DNA from: a virus
IMG/VR virus record: IMGVR_UViG_3300042731_002487
Span: 1 to 64,000 of that record
Strand: one strand, 5' to 3'
Length of the DNA: 64,000 nucleotides
Part shown: positions 53,369 through 59,661 of the stretch, in pieces
How the letters are laid out: each line of letters begins with the position of its first letter
Numbering within the stretch: position 1 is the stretch's first letter
The notes under the pieces: model-generated
Told to the model about the DNA's origin: nothing
Seen by the model: only the letters and a program-made list of their open reading frames with translations
The model's database searches: none
Made by a program: the position numbers and the translations under genes

Positions 53369-53395
53369 TATATGCTCACAATATCACTTTGTCAA
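53367..53395 (-). promoter_or_regulatory. Consensus sigma70 promoter overlapping the queD-like start
   Basis: On the minus strand TTGACA (53390-53395) and TATAAT (53367-53372) are 17 bases apart, both perfect. The -10 box contains the A and T of the start codon at 53368, so transcription should begin inside the gene. Confidence 0.75.
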
Positions 53396-53909
53396 GGCCA
53401 TATTTTGCCCAATCAGTAAATTTTTCACTATCTTGTAGATCGTGCAGTCTATGACACCAAACGCCTGGGTTAGATGCCTTAAAGTCTTTGTCGTCAATTT
53501 TCAACATAGTGTTGTAATTCCATTGTCGAATGTAAGGCACCGGAACACGCAACTGTGGAATAAAATTATCATACTCAATTAAACCGCTTTCTAAAAATGC
53601 TTCAGCAAGTGCAATAGGAATATCAAGCGAACAAAGATAACCTTCGTCGAGGAATTCTTTTATCATATCTTCCCATTCACTCCATTCGTCTGCATCATCT
53701 GGAAAATTAGTACCTGGATTAAAACTGTGATTTGCACCAAAGAATAAGTGTTGACATTTATGTGTGTTATAGAAAGTCATTATTTCTTCAGTGTCTTGTA
53801 CACCTTCAATAAAAAGTGTTTTCATTTTATATGCAGGAGTTTTTTCTACTTCGTGACCAACAAAGTAACAAACTTTTTCTACAATACCTTCTTCGTAATC
53901 TCTTTTCAT
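53376..53909 (-). CDS. Hypothetical protein in the 7-deazaguanine gene set
   Basis: This 177-residue protein (AYKMKTLFIEGVQDTEEIMTFYNTH, QHLFFGANHSFNPGTNFPDD, then LCSLDIPIALAEAFLE, QLRVPVPYIRQWNYNTMLKIDD) has no SGGxDS, so it is not QueC, and no iron-sulfur motif. It sits between the queD-like gene and the dpdA side of the cluster, which makes a pathway role possible (for example an unassigned base-tailoring step). I cannot name it. Its start overlaps the small gene upstream. Confidence 0.55.
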   Translation of the reverse strand: MKRDYEEGIVEKVCYFVGHEVEKTPAYKMKTLFIEGVQDTEEIMTFYNTHKCQHLFFGANHSFNPGTNFPDDADEWSEWEDMIKEFLDEGYLCSLDIPIALAEAFLESGLIEYDNFIPQLRVPVPYIRQWNYNTMLKIDDKDFKASNPGVWCHRLHDLQDSEKFTDWAKYGLDKVIL

Positions 53910-54109
53910 CCTAGTGCCTTTAGTTCTCTTTCTAATCTATAAATTTCGTCTTTAAGCCATAATTTTTTAGTTTTCATTCTATTAACAATTTCTTCACGTT
54001 CAAACTTTTTATACATTTCTTTTATTTCATCATCCAACGTCCTGTGCTTTCTATAAAGTTCTTGTAAATGCACAGCAAGTTTATTGTGTTTGTCCGTGAA
54101 GTTGCTCAT
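53906..54109 (-). CDS. DUF465 (YdcH)-like small protein
   Basis: This 67-residue helical protein (LAVHLQELYRKHRTLDDEIKEMYKKFE, then MKTKKLWLKDEIYRLERELKALG) follows the pattern of DUF465/YdcH proteins, which end in a KKxxLKDEI helix. The role of that family is not known to me. A GAGGAC site precedes the ATG, inside the end of dpdA (29-base overlap). It may be carried along with the operon. Confidence 0.6.
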   Translation of the reverse strand: MSNFTDKHNKLAVHLQELYRKHRTLDDEIKEMYKKFEREEIVNRMKTKKLWLKDEIYRLERELKALG

Positions 54110-55625
54110 ATTCTAAGTCCTCAAGTTTTTGTTCGTCTAATATTAATTCATCATCGTCTTGTGTTTCTTCAACATCAAAAAGTTCAGCAAACTTAGGTCT
54201 TGCACTAACTATCTTTTTGCCAGTATAACCTCTTGTTCCTCTTATACTCATTAAGAACTTTTCGTGTCCTTCGATAACTGCAATGCTTTCTTCTAATGTT
54301 GTCTTTGAGAATATTTCTTCCACAACATCTCTAAAAAATATCCTGTCAAATTGCTCTTGTACAAGCATTGAAGGAATTGTTCCGTTGTCGTATTGTCTAT
54401 TTGCTTCTTGTACTGCATTAATGTGACTCCAAACATTATGACCCATTTGTATTGCATAACTAAATGAGTCCCAGCTAGTCTTCCCTTCTTTACCGATTTT
54501 GTTTAGGTCTCCAGGAGCATATGTACAAACGTCTGATACTTTGAGTTCTGCTGTAATTGGGGAGTCTTCAAAGTTTTTAAATATCCCATCTGAAACAGTA
54601 GCGTCTCTAAACAAGCGGTTGTCTGTAGCATACTTCTTATCGTCAACTGACGGCACCATTCGATATGTCCATTTCGAACGATCCTTTGTTTCATTCTGTA
54701 TGTATACTTGTCCATTTGCGGTGGCAAGAAAAGGACTAGCACAATCAAAAGTAATAGTAAAGTTTTCATTGTAATACTTTCTTACTGCACGTTGGATATC
54801 TGTTAATAAAAGAGCCCATTCTAATTTACTTGTACCAAGAAAGTGCATGACATCATGCACACCTTTTTTCAATAATCCATCATAGTGTAGCGTCACAATA
54901 CGTTTTAGTGCAAGTTCTAAATCACACATATTCTGACCACCCATTGACCAGCCATTAAAATGATTGTCTGGATATTTTGCAGGATCACAAAAGTCTTTCA
55001 TCTGTTTGTACCAGTCATCAGCCTCTACATGATTTTCGCCTTGCAGTACATTCAAGAACTTACAAGCACCTGTTCTGTGCTTCATAAAATATTCATTATT
55101 AATACGTGTCGCTTCAACTGCTTCTTGATAAGTTGAAATACCTGTTGCTTTTGCACCTTCGGGTGAACGTGCAACCCAAGCCGGAATATCAAGTATCATT
55201 CCATAATCCATGTAAGCATCCATCCAACGTAATACACCATCACGTTTCTTTTGTGCTTTAGGGCAATTAGGATCTTTCCAGTCACCTTCCCAGACTCCTT
55301 TACCAATCTGGAAGCCACCTGAGTCACCAAGTAACCAAGTATCTTGTCTATCTCTGTTACGCACCATATCTTCTTTAGGTACAATTTTAGTTGTATCTAA
55401 ATCTGCATGTCCTGCTGAATAAAGTGTCCACTTGTAAGTAAATGCACCTTCTTTATTGTTGAGATAATTTAAACTTTCAACACCGTTGATAAAGTTACTA
55501 GGTATACGACTTTTCTCTACGTACTCATCAAAACGTTGCTTTCCTATATACGTAGCATAAAAACCGCTTAGTGCTGGCAAAAATACTGCATAATCATTTT
55601 GTGTGGCAGTTAAATCCTTATTCAT
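54081..55625 (-). CDS. dpdA: DNA-guanine transglycosylase DpdA (TGT-like)
   Basis: This 514-residue protein has LLGDSGGFQIGKG at 98-110, the Asp-containing signature of the tRNA-guanine transglycosylase fold. GWSMGGQ follows at about 225, corresponding to the TGT GGLAVGE stretch. TFDCASPFLA at 292-301 has D294 in the place of the TGT nucleophilic Asp. The tRNA-recognition C terminus of TGTs is absent, as in the DpdA class that swaps guanine in DNA for a 7-deazaguanine. folE, queE and a queD-like gene nearby support this. It starts in an eight-base overlap with psiE. It should protect phage DNA from host restriction. Confidence 0.85.
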   Translation of the reverse strand: MNKDLTATQNDYAVFLPALSGFYATYIGKQRFDEYVEKSRIPSNFINGVESLNYLNNKEGAFTYKWTLYSAGHADLDTTKIVPKEDMVRNRDRQDTWLLGDSGGFQIGKGVWEGDWKDPNCPKAQKKRDGVLRWMDAYMDYGMILDIPAWVARSPEGAKATGISTYQEAVEATRINNEYFMKHRTGACKFLNVLQGENHVEADDWYKQMKDFCDPAKYPDNHFNGWSMGGQNMCDLELALKRIVTLHYDGLLKKGVHDVMHFLGTSKLEWALLLTDIQRAVRKYYNENFTITFDCASPFLATANGQVYIQNETKDRSKWTYRMVPSVDDKKYATDNRLFRDATVSDGIFKNFEDSPITAELKVSDVCTYAPGDLNKIGKEGKTSWDSFSYAIQMGHNVWSHINAVQEANRQYDNGTIPSMLVQEQFDRIFFRDVVEEIFSKTTLEESIAVIEGHEKFLMSIRGTRGYTGKKIVSARPKFAELFDVEETQDDDELILDEQKLEDLEYEQLHGQTQ

Positions 55626-56016
55626 TTCTAATTTTTTCTTTTTCCAAACTTAGTTTATCCTTGTAGCTCATTAGGTAAGCGGCACCTGCTAATATTAAGA
55701 TAGCACCTGCTTCAGCAATTAGCACCCAAGGATCTGCTTCTTTTGAATGTAGTACAATAAGTCTACACAAAGCAGTGATAGCAATAATAATTGGAAGTGA
55801 TACAGGTATTCTATTGTTAGCAAAATAAGCACCAACCATACCTACAATCTCAGTATAGATAAACAACAAAAACAGATCAGCAAGTTCGATGTTTTTTGCT
55901 AACCACATATCGTAAACATCCATTCCAGCGGCCACAGTAGTAAGTATGCCAATAATTGCCAGCATAACTTTTTCTGTAACTACCGTTGTCCAATGTAAGT
56001 TTACTTGCTTCATCAT
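55618..56016 (-). CDS. PsiE-like phosphate-starvation membrane protein
   Basis: This 132-residue protein has about four membrane segments (VTEKVMLAIIGILTTVAAG, LADLFLLFIYTEIVGMVGAYF, VSLPIIIAITALCRLIVLH, WVLIAEAGAILILAGAAYL) and the IELADLFLLFIYTEIV and PIIIAITALCRLIV pattern of the PsiE family. It would lie in the host inner membrane. Phosphate-related genes are common auxiliary genes in marine phages, so a role in host phosphate stress is likely but its mechanism is unknown. It starts in an ATGA overlap with the small membrane gene. Confidence 0.75.
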   Translation of the reverse strand: MMKQVNLHWTTVVTEKVMLAIIGILTTVAAGMDVYDMWLAKNIELADLFLLFIYTEIVGMVGAYFANNRIPVSLPIIIAITALCRLIVLHSKEADPWVLIAEAGAILILAGAAYLMSYKDKLSLEKEKIRNE

Positions 56017-56219
56017 TTTACTTTCAAGTTACTAGGTGAATATTGTTCACCATTGTATCCACTTCCTGTTGCATTAGGACCTGTTTCAACTCCGTTGTTA
56101 CAGGCAAATACAACAACACATAAAAACAGAGCACTCCACAGTGTAGCACGTTTACTCCAAAGGATGAATCCATCCATTGCTTCTTCGGCTTGTTTCTGTG
56201 CAATCTCTCTAGGCTCCAT
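56013..56219 (-). CDS. Small single-span membrane protein
   Basis: This 68-residue protein has one membrane helix at about 25-44 (ATLWSALFLCVVVFAC) after a charged N terminus, and a Gly/Asn-rich tail. MDGFILWSKRATLW resembles the start of small subunit IV of alphaproteobacterial cytochrome oxidases, but this is a weak hint. It overlaps both psiE and the clamp gene by junction codons. It may serve as a membrane anchor. Confidence 0.55.
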   Translation of the reverse strand: MEPREIAQKQAEEAMDGFILWSKRATLWSALFLCVVVFACNNGVETGPNATGSGYNGEQYSPSNLKVK

Positions 56220-56947
56220 TACTTGCTCTGTGCTGGCAGGATATAATCATATTTGGCCATTCCACTGTCTACTGAGATCATCATAGCGCCTTGATCTGAA
56301 ATACTCATAGTAACATCACCATCTAAGTTTAAGATAGCTTGTGTTTGTGCAACTGGCCAACTCCATGTATGTGCCAGTGTACCTTCAACTCCATGTTGGA
56401 AAACAAACTCACCTGCGTGTGTGCTTTGATCACCAAATGCAAATACCAAGTTACCATCTTTTGTGCTTACATTGAATGTAGGCTCTTCTGAATGTGCCGC
56501 ACTCATAAGTTTCATACGTGCAATACTTGCCATTGATGGACTAAATGTAACGTTCCATTGTGCGCCTTTGAACTTCACTGTCTTGAGTTTTTCTTCAATG
56601 ATTGCTTTATTCATAAAGCGATAATCATTTTGGAAGTCTCCTGCGGCATTTTCAAAGTGGATATGTGTTGGAACAGTTTCGCCATTGCGTTCTGCTTCTA
56701 CAACATCAATCTTTGCATCCTTTTGATACTCTGGATTCTTTAAATGCAGTGCTAACTTATCTAAGTTAGGCATGCCAAACGTGCCTTTGAACTCTGATAC
56801 TGGAGCATGTGTACCAGCACTTAAAATAACGCTTCTATCTTCTGCCATTGAGTCAATAGCAGTACCTTCGTCTGTTGTAATTTTTACAAGGCTTAAGAAA
56901 CCAAGTGCATGAGTATGAGCTACAATATCTTGTAGAATGTCTTTCAT
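56219..56947 (-). CDS. Sliding clamp (gp45-like DNA polymerase processivity factor)
   Basis: This 242-residue protein is close in length to T4 gp45 (228) and has its plan: two similar halves ending in MSISDQGAMMISVDSGMAKYDYILPAQ. As a trimeric ring it would hold the DNA polymerase on DNA and, in T4-like phages, activate late transcription, which fits the late boxes here. A consensus promoter lies about 25 bases upstream, and an AGGAG site precedes the ATG. Clamp-loader genes (44, 62) do not follow it. Confidence 0.8.
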   Translation of the reverse strand: MKDILQDIVAHTHALGFLSLVKITTDEGTAIDSMAEDRSVILSAGTHAPVSEFKGTFGMPNLDKLALHLKNPEYQKDAKIDVVEAERNGETVPTHIHFENAAGDFQNDYRFMNKAIIEEKLKTVKFKGAQWNVTFSPSMASIARMKLMSAAHSEEPTFNVSTKDGNLVFAFGDQSTHAGEFVFQHGVEGTLAHTWSWPVAQTQAILNLDGDVTMSISDQGAMMISVDSGMAKYDYILPAQSK

Positions 56948-57720
56948 ATTTTTTCTCCTATTTCAAGTTTTATTATATTGTCTTTGTTCAATGAAGTCAA
57001 GTAATTTTCTACACTATATTTAGGTTTGAAGCCTAAACTGCGTATTTTTTCCATGTTTGCACAAGTCCATTGTCTTTCATATGGTGTATTTAGGCGGACA
57101 GGAATGTTTGGTGCAAAGTCTGAAACCTTAAATGGCATACCAGTGCCTATGTCAATTGTACCTGTATACTTGCTTTTCATACATAATTCTATTGCATCAC
57201 ACAAATCGGAAATATGTATGAAATCTCTATAATGGTTTGTAGTATATTCTAATTCACCATCAATTAATTTTTGTATAAACATACCTTTTCTTGGAACATC
57301 TGAATATACTGTATGGAAACGCATGCCTAGGTTATTCGCATATCTTTCTGCGGCTTCTTCTACACAATACTTTGAAGCGGCATAGGGATTTAAATCAGGT
57401 TCGTATGCACTGCTTGAACTAGCATAAAGTATTCTTGTATTAGGATATCTTGCAAATAATCTTTTTGATACTTCTACATTGTTACGCCAATAACCTTCAG
57501 GATCATTTATGCTTTCACGTACACCGCTTTTGCCAGCTAGGTGTATTATAAGATCAAATTCTTCTTTGAATTCACAATCGATTAAATCTTGATTGTTATT
57601 GTAATTGTCTCTATCCCAACCGTCTTTTATATCTATTCCAACAACACTGCCGTATTTTGTTAAACGTTTTAACAAGTAACTGCCAATAAATCCTCTATGT
57701 CCTGTTAACATTATACGCAT
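56944..57720 (-). CDS. NAD-dependent epimerase/dehydratase-like (extended SDR)
   Basis: This 258-residue protein has TGHRGFIGSYL at 6-16 (the Gly-rich NAD motif), LIIHLAGKSGV at about 62, YASSSSAYEPDLNPYAASKYCVEEAA with the catalytic Ser/Tyr-x3-Lys, and YRDFIHISDLCDAI. This matches nucleotide-sugar epimerases/dehydratases. It would alter a sugar nucleotide, probably together with the phosphomannomutase-like and cytidylyltransferase-like proteins upstream. ATG 57720 has a GGGAG site eight bases upstream; a longer frame start is unlikely. Confidence 0.8.
   Translation of the reverse strand: MRIMLTGHRGFIGSYLLKRLTKYGSVVGIDIKDGWDRDNYNNNQDLIDCEFKEEFDLIIHLAGKSGVRESINDPEGYWRNNVEVSKRLFARYPNTRILYASSSSAYEPDLNPYAASKYCVEEAAERYANNLGMRFHTVYSDVPRKGMFIQKLIDGELEYTTNHYRDFIHISDLCDAIELCMKSKYTGTIDIGTGMPFKVSDFAPNIPVRLNTPYERQWTCANMEKIRSLGFKPKYSVENYLTSLNKDNIIKLEIGEKI
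56972..57000 (-). promoter_or_regulatory. Consensus sigma70 promoter of the clamp gene
   Basis: On the minus strand TTGACT (56995-57000) and TATAAT (56972-56977) are 17 bases apart, inside the end of the epimerase gene and about 25 bases before the clamp start. It allows the clamp to be expressed apart from the sugar genes. Confidence 0.75.
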
Positions 57721-58412
57721 TTCAATTTCTCCCATGTGTCTCGCCAACCTTTAACACCAATAGCAAACCCTAAATCTTTGGCAATAATTTCTTTTTTCAA
57801 AGGATAATCATTTCCTGCTTTATCCATTCTATCACCATAAAAGTATAAAGTATCTTTTTTGTCAAAATCGACTAGTATTTGACTCTTATCACACCCTTTT
57901 GGCCCTATGTCAATTCCTGTTTCTCCACCAGGTCTAGCAATTAGATCAGGAAATTCTTTGTTAAACAATTCAGCGATAACATCTCTTTCATTACTTTGTA
58001 AATCATGCTCTACATAAAGTTTTCTTTCTCCTAGCGTAGCATTTCTTCCTACTACACTAAAATTAACCATTCCTGGTCTTTCTTCTATATGTAATCCTGT
58101 TCGCAGTGGAAAACTACTTTCTTCCAAACAATTTATTAAATATGATCTAACACTTTGTTTAAGTTTCCATCTATTCGATCTGATATGCGTTTCGCCTTCC
58201 CAGACATCTGATCCTGAACAATTATATACTCTCTTTGCCAGACTATATATTTCTTCACCTATTTGTTCTATGGTTTTTTCTTTGTCACTTCCTGTGACAA
58301 GGTAAACATCGTTTTCTACACAAAAGGTAGTAAAAAAAATTGCAAAGTTTGAGTCAATCTGTCCTCTACTAGGAGTAATTGTTCCGTCAACATCAAATAT
58401 AAACTTATTCAC
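57711..58412 (-). CDS. Phosphomannomutase-like HAD protein (PMM2 type)
   Basis: This 233-residue protein has FDVDGTITPSRGQI at 5-18 (HAD nucleophile Asp), VYLVTGSDKEKTIEQIG at about 36, LHIEERPGMVNFSVVGRNA, then RPGGETGIDIGPKGCDKSQIL and LYFYGDRMDKAGNDY. This is the pattern of the alpha-phosphomannomutase family, rare in phages. It would interconvert mannose-6- and mannose-1-phosphate. It starts at GTG with an AGGAG site and an eight-base overlap, between the cytidylyltransferase-like and epimerase genes. Confidence 0.75.
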   Translation of the reverse strand: MNKFIFDVDGTITPSRGQIDSNFAIFFTTFCVENDVYLVTGSDKEKTIEQIGEEIYSLAKRVYNCSGSDVWEGETHIRSNRWKLKQSVRSYLINCLEESSFPLRTGLHIEERPGMVNFSVVGRNATLGERKLYVEHDLQSNERDVIAELFNKEFPDLIARPGGETGIDIGPKGCDKSQILVDFDKKDTLYFYGDRMDKAGNDYPLKKEIIAKDLGFAIGVKGWRDTWEKLKCV

Positions 58413-58809
58413 AAACTCGTCTCCTTAGGTCACTAGAACTAAAACGATGATCTCTTTTGTTAAAATGTATGTCAATATCACGCTTACGGCAAATGTCCTT
58501 GCCTGTAAAGTCTTTGTCTCTGTATTCTTCTCCTAGTATACGGACATTGATAGGATACATGCTGAGAATATCTTCTAAATCTCTTTCAGTTCCGTAGGGA
58601 ATAATTTCATCTACATATTCAACACCTTTTAATTGTGTATAACGTTCAACAATAGTTTGCACAGGAGAATTTTTTTCCTTTCTGTCAATGCTAGGATCTA
58701 CCTGCAATCCGCAGATAAGATAATCACATTGTTCTTTTGCTTCACGTAACATAATTATATGTCCAGCATGTAAAAGATCAAAAGTTGAACATGTAAATCC
58801 TACTTTCAT
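58405..58809 (-). CDS. Cytidylyltransferase-like nucleotidyltransferase
   Basis: This 134-residue protein begins KVGFTCSTFDLLHAGHIIMLREAKEQCDYLICGLQ, with H14-A-G-H17 as the HxGH nucleotide-binding motif, and ends HRFSSSDLRRRV, the usual last helix. Members attach CMP or AMP to a phosphorylated sugar or alcohol. With the phosphomannomutase-like protein and epimerase it probably makes an activated sugar; the substrate is unknown. A GGAG site precedes the ATG. Confidence 0.78.
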   Translation of the reverse strand: MKVGFTCSTFDLLHAGHIIMLREAKEQCDYLICGLQVDPSIDRKEKNSPVQTIVERYTQLKGVEYVDEIIPYGTERDLEDILSMYPINVRILGEEYRDKDFTGKDICRKRDIDIHFNKRDHRFSSSDLRRRVCE

Positions 58810-59078
58810 GTCAGATCACTCCATATTTTTAATTTGTCTTTTTTCGCACTGCTACGGGCATATATATGTTTCCAGTCTACTACACCATGTTCACACATTA
58901 AATCAATCATACAATAAACATCACCAAGTTCTTCGAGTAATTTTTCACGTTGATCGTCTTCGATATTTTCAAAGTCTTTATATTTTCTAATGATTTTAGA
59001 ACATTGCTGTGTTAATTCACCACATTCTTCCATTGTAATTGTCATTAATTGTTGTAGTTTATTAATAGGACTTTCCAT
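58806..59078 (-). CDS. MazG-like nucleotide pyrophosphohydrolase (tentative)
   Basis: This 90-residue protein has MEECGELTQQCSKI and EKLLEELGDVYCMIDLMCEH, where the ExxE and ExxD pairs are the metal-binding residues of the all-alpha NTP pyrophosphatase family. It might remove non-canonical nucleotides such as modified or alarmone nucleotides. ATG 59078 has a GGAG site six bases upstream; a start at 59090 has none. It is coupled to the gene above. Confidence 0.65.
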   Translation of the reverse strand: MESPINKLQQLMTITMEECGELTQQCSKIIRKYKDFENIEDDQREKLLEELGDVYCMIDLMCEHGVVDWKHIYARSSAKKDKLKIWSDLT

Positions 59079-59079
59079 A

Positions 59080-59661
59080 TCATGCTCCATAATTAAAACT
59101 TATACTAAATCTATCTTTGTTACTGTTGTTTTTTGTAACACCATGTGGTATCCAACTACTAAAAATATACAAATCGCTTGTTGAACTTTTGTATTCTACA
59201 GTATTCATATTGTAGGGATTGGATTCTTTGATCATGTGTACAGGAATACCGTGTTCTTCTCCGGGGCGTCTTTGAAAAAATATACTTCCTTGATCTAAAT
59301 TAGGATCTGCTTCTACGTAATACACACCACTGAATACAGCACCATTTACGCTATCTCCCATATGATGATGCACAGGATTGTCTATACCTGGCGGATTTTG
59401 ATTTACCCAAATATTATGTAATTGCAAAGGCATTATTCCACATTCATCTGAGGCCGAAGCAACACATTGATCTATAATACCAACTAGTTTTGCAACATCT
59501 ACACATTCTTCTAAGCTAATGTCAGCTTTAAGCCAATGCTTTGATTGTTCAGTGTCATTAATCTTTTGTAAACAATAATCTTTGATTGCATCATTATTAA
59601 TATTTTTAAGTTCGCCTGACCAAATGTAATTTGGAAACCATAAATCTTTATCTGTTAACAT
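59080..59661 (-). CDS. 2OG-Fe(II) oxygenase (PF13759-like)
   Basis: This 193-residue protein has HHHMGD at 98-103, SGVYYVEADPNLDQGSIFF, and SDLYIFSSWIPHGVTKNNSNKDRFSISFNY (H173, R184), the pattern of a 2-oxoglutarate oxygenase group common in T4-like phages and marine bacteria. It probably hydroxylates an as yet unknown substrate. A GGAG site precedes the ATG directly after the polymerase stop. It differs from the other two oxygenase-like proteins in this window. Confidence 0.78.
   Translation of the reverse strand: MLTDKDLWFPNYIWSGELKNINNDAIKDYCLQKINDTEQSKHWLKADISLEECVDVAKLVGIIDQCVASASDECGIMPLQLHNIWVNQNPPGIDNPVHHHMGDSVNGAVFSGVYYVEADPNLDQGSIFFQRRPGEEHGIPVHMIKESNPYNMNTVEYKSSTSDLYIFSSWIPHGVTKNNSNKDRFSISFNYGA

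Noticed and set aside
53376-53909. QueC (7-cyano-7-deazaguanine synthase)
   Set aside because: Its place in the cluster made it a candidate, but the SGGxDS ATP-binding motif and zinc cysteines are absent.
56013-56219. Cytochrome oxidase subunit IV
   Set aside because: The short similarity around the membrane helix is too weak, and no respiratory genes are near.
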